From positions 34,641,501 through 34,705,500 of the forward strand of contig NC_081822.1 in NCBI RefSeq assembly GCF_030704535.1: a stretch of DNA of 64,000 nt, given 5' to 3'. Below, piece by piece: positions 35,364-46,847 of this stretch. The translations under genes were made by a program, and so were the position numbers. Under the pieces are notes generated by a model, which was not told the origin of the DNA, did no database searches, and saw only the letters and a program-made list of their open reading frames with translations. How positions within the stretch are numbered: position 1 is the first letter of the stretch; every line of letters starts with the position of its first letter. Origin of the DNA: Vitis vinifera (taxonomy: Eukaryota > Streptophyta > Magnoliopsida > Vitales > Vitaceae).

Positions 35364-36606
35364 TTCTATATAGAAGAGAATCAATACAATCATTTTAAAC
35401 CAATTTTGGTTTATAAATTTTTGGGATATCACTATTTAAGTTTCAAGTCATTTTTAAAAATTACTAGATTCATTAATAAATTCAATGCATTAAATCTTGT
35501 TTGATTTATGATTTATTTGTCTATTGACAAAATTGCAAATACATTAAGTCTTGTTTGATTTACGATTTATTTGCCTATTGATAAAATTGCAAAAATATGA
35601 TTATATGCAAAGAAAATAACTAGTCAAGTCACTTAAAATGAATTTTGGTCTATGACTTCATAACTTTATTTGGTTTCATGACTTTCTAATGATAATTAAA
35701 TTGTTTTTTGGGATGATAAGGGAAATTTAGAAAAAAACATGTGTAATTCAAAAACGATCATATTTAAAGATTTTTTTTTTATTAATATCAATAGTAGATT
35801 GTGGAAAGAGAAGAAAATAGATATTGTGTTTTTTTTTAATTTATCCATGTTTTCCTTTTCTTCTTAAAAAATGGTGAAAGCACTTTCTACTTATTTTTTT
35901 ATAAAATAGTTATTTATTTCACTTTATTTTTAAAAATTGAAAATAAAGAACAACCGAATAATGGTATATAATTTTTAAAAATGGTTTTTTCTATTTTGAA
36001 AAGTAAAAACATTTTTTAAAATCACACTACAAAACAAACTCTTAAGTTTTATACAAAAATATATCCATTCATGATAATTCCTAGTTTAATAAATAAAAAA
36101 TATTTATAAATTTATTTTAAGATAATATTTTATTTCACATAGATTTGATATTATATTTTTTTATATTCATATTTTTATATTTGTGATATTCATCTTCCCA
36201 TTAGATTACGGGTTGCACTAAGCCTTTCATGTGATTTTTGTTCCAATATTATATATTTTCAAAATTTAAAAAAACAATTGAAGATACTCTTTGCATGTAT
36301 CTTGAAGTTTAGGGAAACATTTGGAAAACAATAAAAGGTCTTCTTTGCAGCTATAAAATAGGTCTTCTCCATCCACTTGGGGAAGACTCTTTGCATTCAT
36401 TTTCTTCATGTTTTAAATAAGACTAGTGTAACTTCTTTGAAAAATCATGAAACAATTGAAGATACTCATTGGGTATTTTTCACTTTTTCTATTTTCTTAA
36501 CATGGTTTCCCAAAAATGAAAACAGAAAAAAGGTATTCCAAAGATGTTTTCAAGCATGATTTCAATCTTCTTTGAACCATTTTTCCCCTACCACCATGAT
36601 GCCCAG

Positions 36607-37887
36607 TGAAAATGTGAATCTCAATAATGGACTACACCTAGAGGAGGGTGAATAGGTGTTGTAGAACAATTTAAAAATTCTCCCAACAAAGATTACCTAA
36701 CCTTAGACTTTCTCCATGTCAAGAAACTTTTCTTTCAACAACTTTTCAACAAAGCACAACATCCACACGCAAGAATGTATGCACCAACACTCTCTCAATA
36801 ATTTATAAAGCAATACACATGCAAATTCTTCAACAATCCCCAAAAATAAATCAAAAAAATAATTATCTCCTCAACTCATATCAATTTACTTCATGATATG
36901 ATTAACCAAAATGAGCAGAAAAATTACTAAGGATATTCCATGGATCATCACACTTATATCACCTCATATTTCTTCCATTCAACATGTATGCCCAAGTAAT
37001 CAACGATATCAAAAACAGAAATTAAATTGAAGTGTAGAGTGAGAGAAAGAGACAATTAACACTAGATTTTAACGTGGGAAACCTTCAAAGTGATCAAAAA
37101 CCATAGGCCTACTATTGATTGAAAAACTCCACTATGAAGAATAAAAACTGAGTACAAGGTTTTACTTAGCTCAAGCCAACCAATCCTTCCTGGACCACTT
37201 AACTAGTACCTTCACTTTCAGTTTCTCACCTTCATCTTTCGGAGCACACTTAGAGTCCGCACCAAGCTCAATCTTGGCCTCTTCTTGAATCCACACAATA
37301 AGAAAATGGGTTTTTGCACAAACCCAAATAGAATGAGAGATTGAGATATGAATGAAGGAATGAATCAACCCATTTATTGCTCAAGAAAATCCATTAAAAA
37401 CTAGTTTGGAAAACATTAAGAGAAGTTGATTTTCTTTGCAATAAAAACCCCCAAATTAGGAAAATATATGAGAAAATGAAGAACACATAGAGTGGCTACA
37501 ATTCTCTCCACGTTTTCTGCCGTCTCTACCTAGAAAATGAGAGAAGATTGTTTTTTAAAGTGTAAAAAGAAGCCCTTAATCTAATGGTTGAGATTTGATC
37601 TAAAAACCAAGTTAGTTGGATCGATTTGCCCCTACACCTGGATCGATCTAGAAACAGGGGAATGAAAGCCTTGGCACCAAAAATCATTTCTCCTAGCTTT
37701 CTAACACATTTAAAGATTAAAAACAGGGTTGATTCACATTTAATCATCACACACTCAACTACATACCTCGGCCTCTTAGCAAAGTCTTAGTCTTCAAAAT
37801 CATGTAGCCTGAAGAGGGATTGGTAAACCAAGTTTAGGGACACTTAGGAATTTTGTCTGGAATTGCCAACCTAGCTAAACACTCACA
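36607..37887. mobile_element. Probable solo LTR, 1281 bp, in block C
   Basis: Starts TGAAAATGTG and ends AACACTCACA (TG...CA), flanked by the 5-bp repeat CCCAG (36602-36606 and 37888-37892). Uninserted paralogous sites read ATGCCCAGCAATGTGG at about 42799-42803 and about 50570, which confirms the ends. It has no coding domain. It contains a GTGAATAGGTG motif near the left end and a TTTTAACGTGGGAAACC motif near 37070, both of which I recall from plant LTR repeats. Family and orientation are unknown. Confidence 0.65.
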
Positions 37888-38285
37888 CCCAGCAATGTGG
37901 AAAAGCTCTTGGGCTCATGTTTTTGTCTTATTCTTTTCTACTGTTGGATCCTAGGATGCCTTCCGTGATGCATTCATGCATCTTGAAGTTTGGAAACATT
38001 TGGAAAACAATAGAAGGCCTTCTCTGCATTTTCTTCATGTTTTAAGTAAGATTAGTGTAACTTTTAAAGAAACAGAAAAAACAAAAAAATTATGGAAGAA
38101 ATTGACTTTTATGAACTTCTAAGCTTGTGAGTGTAGTCTCTTCTCTAATTTTTTAACTTTCCATAAGCCATTACCTCGGTTTGGACCTTGATGTGTCTTA
38201 AGGTAGAGCTTAAACCTCTGCATTTCTTAAGCTAGGCTTGGACCTTGTCATTCCTTGATCACCTGAACTTGGAGATTAACATGTT

Positions 38286-38370
38286 TTGGGTTGGGCTTGG
38301 ATCTTGACATATCTTGAGTTGAGCTTGGATCTTGCCATATCTTGGGTTGGGCTTGGATCTTGGTGTGTCT
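38286..38370. repeat. 28-bp minisatellite, 3 units (block C)
   Basis: Units of the type TGGGTTGGGCTTGGATCTTG plus an 8-base variable end (ACATATCT, CCATATCT, GTGTGTCT), with diverged related sequence on both sides (38170-38530). Confidence 0.7.
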
Positions 38371-39454
38371 TAGCTATTACATAGACTTAGATTTTGGCTT
38401 GGTTGAAGCCGGGGTGTGGACTTAGGTCTTGACTCGTTGATGCCTAAAATTTGATCAATTGGCATGGTTTGAGTTTGAACTTTGGATCTTGACTTGTCTT
38501 GGGCATGGGCTTGGATAAACTTGACCCTTGAATCTTCAAGTTTCCAAACATATTTTAATTGTTTATGTCGTTTTCACTTTTTTTTTTCCCAAAGTTGTTT
38601 TAAGAAATAATTGTATAAATATGAAAAACAATTGAAAATAAAACACTACAAATAATTTTTTTTTAAATATACAAAATAAGTTAATAACATTTTAAGTTCT
38701 CAAATTAATAGACTTTTATTCAATAAAACATTAGAAAACTATTTTTAAAAATTGTTTTTTAAGAACAAATTTAATAAACGTATCCAACTAGGCTTTGGGG
38801 TTCTATTTAGTTTTGTTCTAGGTAGTTTTAAATCACCCATGGTTAAATGCCAGTCATAAAGCCTAAAAATAGTTAGCCATGGGTAGTTGCAAATCAAGTT
38901 GGAAAAAAAAAAAAAAGAAGAGGAAACTTAAGGATGTATAAAGCTTTCTTCACTACACCTTTTCCCCTTTTCTACTCATATTTTTCATAAAATAAATGAT
39001 TTCTTTTTCATTTACATTCTAACTCCACTATTTAACTACCATCTCATTTTAACAAACACATCTCTATATGAAGGATATATTACACAATCACTCATAATAT
39101 TATTTAAATACTATCATTTAATGACTAGGATTTACTTGAATTTTATAAATTGTCGGAACCTTTAGGCTATGTTTGCTTCTCGGGAAATTTGAGAGAAAAT
39201 GTGAGGGAAAGAAAATAGAGAGGAAAAATATAAGAAAAGAAAATAAAAAATAGTTTAAACTCAATAAAATTGTAGACCCTCCATTTTGTCCTATTACGTG
39301 TTCGCTTGGTACTTTACAACAATTCCCTAGTGGCCCATTACTGTTCATATAGCTTATTTTTTCTAACCCACCTTGAAGACTTTGGTTGAGGAATTCATGT
39401 GATCCCATTAATTGCGACTCTTAGCAGCCCTAATTTAGACTTAGACCCACTTAG

Positions 39455-39512
39455 GGACCATAGGCTCGCATAGGCACCTTAGGCCCGCATAGGCACCTTA
39501 GGCCCATTTAGA
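39455..39512. repeat. 19-bp short tandem repeat
   Basis: GGCTCGCATAGGCACCTTA and GGCCCGCATAGGCACCTTA in tandem, plus a partial unit. A diverged counterpart lies near 53790-53850. Confidence 0.6.
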
Positions 39513-41806
39513 TACACTTAAATTTGTTTTCTTGTTTTTCTTTATTTATTTATTTTATTGATTGATTTTATGATTAAGTGAGTTTTAATTTATTTTATAT
39601 TATTTCATTATTATTATTATTTGTATTTTGTTTATTTATTTTATTTTATGATTGCATGAAATGAATTTTTTTTTTTAGGTGGTTTGAGTTTGACACTTCA
39701 ATTATTATTATATGTTGCATTAGTTTATTTTTTTTTTTATATTAAATATGTCTAATATTTATTTATTTATTTATGTATTATACCTTTCATCTATGTATTG
39801 ATATTTTCTTATTTGGGATTTAATGACTTCTTGAAATTTTAGTGAAAGGAATGTTGACTTTGAATGACGGGAATGGTTTCGACTTAATGGATTTTTACTT
39901 TCTTTTTTGATTTTTTGATTTTTATTTTTTATTTGGCATGAGAAAACCTAGGGAAAGTGGAGTTGGAAGACGTCCTTAAGGATGGAGAATATTCTTGGGA
40001 AGGTGACTTAGCACCACGCGGATGCTTGCTGGCTGTCTCCGGGCTAGTGAGTGGTTTTTCCCATGCAGGTGGAGTCAACGGGAAGGTGCAGAAGACACTC
40101 ATGGAAAGGGACCACACCGGTTTTGGAAGGTTGGATTCGGGGCATGAAATAAGAAGGGAGAATTGAGTTTTACACCCACTTGGGCTTGAAAATTGGTCAA
40201 AGATCCTCATATCCCTTGTATTTAAGCCCAAAACCTAGTGAATGAGTGAAAATTGAGTTGAAGGACATTACTTTTCAAAATTTTTTGAAATGCCCGTGGC
40301 TATCAAAAAGAAAAAGAAAACAACTAACTTCCCACTCTCTCTCATTCTCTTTTTCCCTCTCTCTCATCATTCACCTTATGTTTCTCTCTCACATATTAAT
40401 TGTAGGACATGTAAATTAATTCCTTACTAGGGAGGTGTTACTATTTCCATCAATTATTTTTCTCCCAAAAACCATGTCTAATAAATTGAATATTGGAAAT
40501 CAATGGTTAAAAATGATTGTTACTACATTTTTAAAGTAAATATTTTTTAAACATCTCATAAAATATTTTAAAAAAAAAACTTACAAAATATATAATAAAT
40601 ATTTTTTAAACACCTTAAAAAATATTATTGTTCTTTTTTATCCAATATATATATAAATATCTTTAAGGCTATAGACAATTATTTGAATATTTTCTCTATT
40701 TTATGGACAATACATTGATATTGTCTTAATATATTATTTTCTAACATGATCATCTTTTAACTAATGGTAATAATTAATTTTTAATTGAATAATGTATTAT
40801 AACTTAATAATTTGAAAAATATTCAAATACCCTTTTAAATCTAAAATAGATGTGGACTTGACATGGTTTAAATTATTAAAGCACGATGTCATTAAGTCAA
40901 GCAAATGTATCATATTAAGAGATGTGTATGTAATTATATCATAATTTTCTCTTTTTTTTTCCTCGTACATGATATCTTTTGTATAAAGTTTTGTAGATGA
41001 AAAACAACAAAATCTTTTGTTATGTAAAGAGGTATAACAACACATTAAAATCGAAAAGAGAATATAATAGAACACAAATTAGATAAAAATCACCTTAAAT
41101 AGGGATATAATAGAAAACATGTAAATGCAAGAAAAAACAAGCTTAGATGAAATTTAAAATAAAAAATCAAAGAAAATAAATTAAAAGTAATAATATAAAA
41201 ATCGTAGAATCTTCAAAACTATAATTACAACAAAAATATATATTTTAAATTAACTTGATAATTTAAATTAATGATTTTTATAAAAAAATTACAAATGTTA
41301 CAAAGATAATTTTTTATCCTTTTTAATTCTATTTAAATATGATTTTTTTAATCTCTGTTGGCATTATGTTTATAAAGGTAAAATAGTAAAAATATATATT
41401 TCATTCGGTTTACTTGTAATAAACACTTTAAATGTAATTAATTTTAATTTTATTTCCTATGTTTTAATTTTGGTAGGGAAGATCTAAATGACATAGTTTG
41501 GTAAAAAATATTCATAATTTTTCCTCAACAATTATTATATGTTATTTATATTGTCTTAAGTCATTTGAAACAATGATACTAATGTGTTATCCATTTATAT
41601 TAATTTGATTTCACAAAAAAATGTAATACCTAAATATTATGGTTAATTTTCCTTTATATAGGATGTAAATGTAGTAATAAAAAATATTGTTAAAACTACT
41701 TAAATGAAATATGCAATTACAAATTTTGGATGATGAAATTTAAAATTTAAAATTAAAACAATTTTTAGGTGAAGGAATGTGTGGGGGAAAAGTGTTCAAT
41801 CCTTAG

Positions 41807-42660
41807 GTGACAAGAAAAAAAAAAGTTCAGAATTGATTGAAATCTTGCATAAAGGGTAGCCTTATACACAATTGTATAATTAGTTCATTTGCCTCATACA
41901 GTTAATACATTTGCCTTGTACTATGAGTGTGATACCCTTTTATAGTTAGTGTAACATCTTCATACAATAGTGCAAATTTCATATACAATTTGTAGGTGAT
42001 AAAGAAAATAAAGAAATGATTCAAAATCGACTAAAATCTTTCACAAATGGTAGCCTTGTACACCCTTGTACACTTAGTACATTTCCCTTGTACAATTAGT
42101 GTAACATCATTGTACAATGGTGCAATATATCCCTCTTAAGTTGTATGTCCACATAGGTATATTAATCTTATTTATAATGATTTGGCTGACAAAATAGTGG
42201 ATGAATTAGGATTAAATTTTTTTTCCCCAAACATTATTACTAAGGAAAATATCGGAATTTCCATGTGGAAGTTAGCCTTGTACACTTAGTACATTTCCCT
42301 TGTACAATTAGTGTAATACCATTGTACAATAGTGCAATATATCTTTCCTAAATAATGTGTCCACGTAGGTGTGTTGATCATATTTCTAATGGTTTAACTG
42401 AGAAAATGATGGATGAATTAGGGTTAATTTTTTTTCCCCAAACATGGGAAAGTATCGGAATTTCCATGTGAGAGTTAAATAAAGTGCATGACATGAGTAT
42501 GCAATTTGTGGGTGACAAGGAAAATAAAGGAGTGGTTCAAAATATATCGAAATATTTTATAAATGGTAATCTTATACACTGCTTGTACACTTAGTATATT
42601 TCCCTTATACAGTTAATAAATACTTTTGTACAGTGACACAAATTTCATATCCCTGTAGTA
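41807..42660. repeat. About 310-bp tandem array, contracted copy (block C)
   Basis: Repeated units each carry GTGACAA, a GATTCAAAATCGA segment, then GTAGCCTTGTACAC, CATTTCCCTTGTAC and GTACAATGGTGCAATATAT. Unit starts are at 41807, 41996 and 42512. About 108 bp are missing near 42266 compared with block D. Confidence 0.7.
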
Positions 42661-42716
42661 CATGTATGCCTATATGTGTATTAAACAAGATTATAGTAGT
42701 TTGATTAAAAAAATGA

Positions 42717-43725
42717 CAACAGAAAAAAGGCATTCCAAAGATGTTTTCAAGCATGATTTTTATCTTCTTTGAACCATTTTTCCCCTACCACCATGATGCC
42801 CAGCAATGTGGAAAAGCTCTTGGGCTCATGTTTTTTGTCTTATTCTCTTCTACTAATGGGTATTCCTTGGATGCCTTTCGTGATGCTTTTATGTATCTTG
42901 AAGTTTAGGGAAACATTTGGAAAACAATAAAAGGTCTTCTTTGCAGCTATAAAATAGGTCTTTCTGCATCCACTTGGGGAAGACTCTTTGTTTTAAATGA
43001 GATTAGTGTAACTTCTTTGAAAAATTATGAAACAAATTGACTTTTATGAACTGGTAAGCTTGTGAGTGTAGTGTCTTCTTTGATTCTTTAACTTTTCTTA
43101 GGCCTTAAACCTGGTTTGGACCTTGATGTGTCTTAAACTGGAACTGGAACCTCTGCGTTTCTTAAACTAGGTTTGGACCTTTTGGACCTTGGCATATCTT
43201 GATCACCTAAACTTGGACATTAGCACGTTTCAGGTCGGGCTTGGATCCTAGTGTTGTCTTGGGTCAAGTTTAGACCTCGACATATCTTGAGTTGAGCTAG
43301 GACCTTGCCCTGTCTTGGGTTGGGCTTGGATCTTGGTTTGTCTTTAGCTATGACATTTTGGCTTACTCGAGGCTAGGGTATGGACTTAGACCTTGACTTG
43401 TTGATGCCTAAAATTTAATCCATTGGCTTGCCTCAGGTTTGGACTTGCCCCTGACGTGGCTTGGGCATGGGTTTGAATAAACTTGACCCACGCTGAATCT
43501 TCAATTTTTCCAAATATATTTTACTTATTTAAGTTGTTTTCACTTCTTCTTTTTTGTCCAAAGTTTTTAAAAATAATTATATGAATATGAAAAATAATTG
43601 AAAATAAAACACTACAAATAAAAGTTTTTTAAGAAATATTTAAAAATATGAAAAATAGATTGATAATATTCTAAGTTATCCAATAAACTTTTGTTCTATA
43701 AGACATTAGAACAAAATATTGATTC
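42717..43725. repeat. Partial third copy of the spacer block
   Basis: Matches 50485-50810 and then the 38050-38760 segment but lacks the solo LTR, so it preserves the empty target (about 42799-42803). It ends abruptly at about 43725, where TPS-6 intron sequence begins, marking a duplication breakpoint. No gene. Confidence 0.65.
43231..43343. repeat. 28-bp minisatellite, 4 units (partial block)
   Basis: Four diverged units of the same 28-bp motif as 38286-38370. Block D keeps a single unit near 52652-52680. Confidence 0.65.
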
Positions 43726-44213
43726 CTTATGCAATGATAATTGATTCCTTGGTCTCTTACCACATGAAATATTGTTGTCTCAGTAGTCGAAATCGAAGAG
43801 CAATATTATAGAGATCATCATCTGTATCATCGGCATCATGAAATCTATCATAAATATGTTGTAATGATTCTTCTCTCTCTTTCAAAGTGGTATGCCACCC
43901 CAAGCCGTTGCACTGCATCAATGAAGTTCAAGACTTGCGAAGGGTTACCAGCAGCAGCCATTAAGTCCCTTCTGACTTCCTCTTTCAGATCTTCAAGTTG
44001 CTTCTCTTTGCAAGCACGTGTAACCTGTGCCAACAAATTTTACCAATTAACACATTGATAAACCATTAACCTTGACACATATTTTCATTGAATTACCTCA
44101 TCTTCGGGAGTGTAGGTAATGAATTGGTCACCCCAAATGCTAGGGTGAAACTTTGCCCTAGGGCGATTTTCGGGTTTAGGAATTTGGACGAGAGGACATG
44201 CTGAGACTTGAGT
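43726..44213 (-). pseudogene. TPS-6: terpene synthase exon 1-2 fragment without start codon
   Basis: Exon 1 coding homology is 44097-44213 and exon 2 is 43761-44024. Compared with TPS-2, four bases covering the ATG are deleted at the start (GAGTA|GCTACTT instead of GAGTAGACATGCTACTT), and no other ATG lies between the TATA box and the body of exon 1. Exon 2 is 264 bp instead of 274: a 2-bp loss in EREIEES (near 43875) and an 8-bp loss near the end (about 43774) break the frame. Exons 3-7 are absent; about 35 bp of intron 2 remain before a junction with duplicated spacer at about 43725. It is closest to TPS-2 (PRAKFHP in exon 1). The TATA box (44296-44303) is intact, so it could still be transcribed as a non-coding relic. 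Confidence 0.85.
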
Positions 44214-44295
44214 AGCTACTTCCTTAGGACAATGAAAGAGCACCCTGAATGATGAATTGGCAAGTACGAGCGAAATAGCTTGGCAAGCTCCATAG

Positions 44296-44303
44296 TATTT
44301 ATA
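44296..44303 (-). promoter_or_regulatory. TATA box of TPS-6
   Basis: TATAAATA in the conserved subfamily context, upstream of a gene fragment that has lost its start codon. Confidence 0.55.
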
Positions 44304-46349
44304 GGGCGGAACTTTCAGTGTCATTGGAGGATTTTTCTTTATTATTTTCAAAAAATATTATTAAAAAATAGTTATTTGCAAAATAAATATAATAATACCA
44401 TATTTATGTCTGTTATCTTATTTTTAAATTAAATCGTCTATTCCAAAGACCAATTTATTTTTTATATTAAACTTATTTTTTAATAAAACAAATTTATTTT
44501 TTGTAATCGTCTTCTCAAAATGAATTCATTTAAAATTCTTATTTTTTCAAAAAAAAGAAAAAGTTGGACATGAAATCCTAATTTATGGTAGAATTATTCT
44601 TGATAGAACAAATTTTAAAAAATTATTTTACCATGCAAAAAGTCATTCAGTGGTTGTGTATTGTTGAAAAGCAATTTGGATCAGTTTGGGGCACATGGTG
44701 ACTATCAGTTTGGCCTGCAGAGAAGTTTTTCACGTCGTCATTAATCAATATCTAGCTAGAAGGCTTCATTTTCCACTATGCACGTCATATTGACAAAAGA
44801 GAAATCAATTTAATGAATTTGTTTTGAATTTTTTTAGTATTGAATTGATACTAAGAAATAGAAAAATAGAAAAGAAAAAAAAAAGTGCCAAGATGAGAAA
44901 ATGGGCTTTGAAATGATAATGGAAGTCATCAATATCAATCCTTGGTTATTTAACAGAGAAAAAACGCTGGCGTGATTAAACTTCTCGGCTTCCTTGCCAA
45001 TGCTATTCACGTGTAGGAAGAGACATATCAAGTCGTTCTTCCACATACAAATCTTTTAAAATTTGGAAAACTTTTCTACAAAATTTTGTCTAATTCTTAA
45101 AAGTTAAAACCCCATCTATCAATACCAATTAATTTTGTAGATTATTCTAAAGAAACTCTTTATTCTGTTTAATTAATAAATGAAAATGACGTTTAAATAA
45201 CCCTAAATTGTTACCATGAGAATGCAATATGTCTAGTAGTTCCAAGTGAAAAAACTTTTTGCAATTTCTTTACATTGAAAAAAAAATGTTATTAAGAAAA
45301 TGTGAGAATATGTGAATTTACAAGAATGAAAAGGGTTAAGCTATTGTTATGAAAGATATTATTTGATTCAATAGATCGAATATTCTCTAAATAACATAAT
45401 TAGTGATTTTATTTTCTAAATATCCCTTACGAACAGGTTAATAATTTTCTTTTTTGTCATCAATATCCTTTATAAAATAACTAATAATCTTTAAGCTTTC
45501 TATGGTACTCGAAGATTGGGTTAGGGATTAAAGAGGCTGCATTAGAGACAAAAGGCAACAACTCACTCTCTAACGTGTAAATATTATCCATTCTGGATCG
45601 CAAAGGCTCTCATAACTTTAAAATTTGTTTACAAGGTTAAAATGATTTCATGCAAATAAAGTGTTTATTTCTGATTTGAGACATCACACAGAACATATCT
45701 TAGTTTATAACCACTAAACTTGATATGGAGGGCAACAATTAAGATGTTCCTCTATCTTAAGAATAAAGGAGCATTCAAGGGAGTGCGATGAGATGACTAT
45801 CAGTCTAATAACCAGCCACTTAGGACACTTAAAGACTATTTTTTCAATCACCAAGGGTGAATTCCCCTTCGTATATTGTCTTCCCTTACAATGCTCAGCC
45901 AGTAAACATGAAACCTTAAAACGATTCATTTATATCATGTTTGCAAAGAAATAAAAAATAATATCCAATTTCATCAATTATACCTATGGACATATGTAGA
46001 AATCCATTCAAATTTATATCATGTTTCTAATTGCAAAACACCCTTTTCCAGACTCGGTAGCTATTTTTTAACAAATGATATATGAAGTGCTTGATTTTAT
46101 TATTTATTTATTATTTTTTGAATTTTGAGGTAATTACCTAGGTGGTGAGTTTGTGATGTGGCCATTGTCTAGCTAGTAGGACTCATTTTTGCACAATGCT
46201 CATCATTTTAACTCTAAATAAATAAATTTAATGAATTTATTTTGAGTTTTTTTATATAGCATTGAATTAACAAGAAAAGATAAAAATAATAATAATAATA
46301 AATAAATAAATAAATAAAAACATAGCAAGTATCCTTATGAGAAAATGAG
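44304..46349. other. TPS-6 upstream flank, non-coding
   Basis: Collinear with 8094-9800 and with 905-1860. Contains the uninserted MITE target at 44906-44913. From about 45940 it switches to the 2300-2680 type of sequence. No gene is supported; the ORF at 45714-45929 is the duplicated chance frame also seen at 9613 and 33033. Confidence 0.5.
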
Positions 46350-46357
46350 CTTTCAAA

Positions 46358-46839
46358 TAAGAATGACAACAAGGCGAGTTCAGGATGGGTTGTCCCCATC
46401 TCAACCCTGCCCCGTTTATTCAAAATAATTCTCATCCTCGTCCCATTTTAAAAATTAAACGGGACAGAGCAGGGAGGGACGAGTATGAGAAATTCTCATA
46501 CTTGTTTCGCCTCGCTCGTTTAATTTTTTTTTAAATTAATTTTAAAATTTTTAATTAAATTAAAATAAATAATTAAATTATTATATTTTTTATAACTTAT
46601 TTTATTAAAACTATTTTATTATTATCTATATATTAAAAATAGTAAAATTTAATTTAATTTAATTTTAAAAATTAATTTTATATATAATCTGAGCGGGATG
46701 GAACGTGACAAGGTAATACCCAAATCCGCCTCGAGTTTTAAAAAAATTCTCAAATTCGTCCCAAACCTATTTAGTTAAAATTAAAACTCGTCCCATTAGG
46801 GGCGGATACTTGAAAAAACTTGCTCAATTACCATCCCTA
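46358..46839. mobile_element. Second copy of the hAT-like MITE, 482 bp
   Basis: Flanked by perfect 8-bp repeats CTTTCAAA (46350-46357 and 46840-46847). Ends read TAAGAATGACAA and, on the other strand, TAGGGATGGTAA. The internal GC-rich hairpin is more eroded than in the copy at 2690-3191. Because the surrounding spacer is duplicated, the two copies probably descend from one insertion before duplication. Confidence 0.7.
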
Positions 46840-46847
46840 CTTTCAAA

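Larger units (their letters stand above)
34790..42716. repeat. Tandem spacer block C (about 7.9 kb)
   Basis: Collinear with block D (about 48820-57185) through almost its whole length. The shared order is an AT-rich module array, a probable solo LTR, a CTTGG minisatellite, a GC-richer patch near 39950-40170, and a roughly 310-bp TTGTAC array. No intact gene is present. ORFs in it (for example 37171-37368 and 39929-40231 minus) have counterparts in block D but carry no recognised domain and in part are broken there, so they are not called. The block is best seen as duplicated intergenic DNA. Confidence 0.7.

Noticed and set aside
35301..35504. ORFs made of TA repeats (35301-35504, 59869-60075)
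   Set aside because: Low-complexity translation of (TA)n microsatellites.
37171..37750. ORFs inside the solo LTR (37171-37368, 37526-37750; repeated in block D)
   Set aside because: They are conserved only as duplicated DNA, have no known domain and lie within a TG...CA-bounded repeat.
39929..40231. Possible gene in the GC-richer patch of block C (frames on both strands)
   Set aside because: The block D counterpart (54246-54434) has stops and a shortened frame, and no domain was recognised.
41807..42660. The TTGTAC repeat array considered as a CRISPR-like array
   Set aside because: The units are long, diverged and lack short constant repeats with unique spacers; the context is a plant nuclear genome.
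44085..44351. 88-codon ORF running through the TPS-6 promoter into exon 1
   Set aside because: It passes through the TATA box and is open only because of the 4-bp deletion at the old start codon. Its ATG would not be in the transcript.
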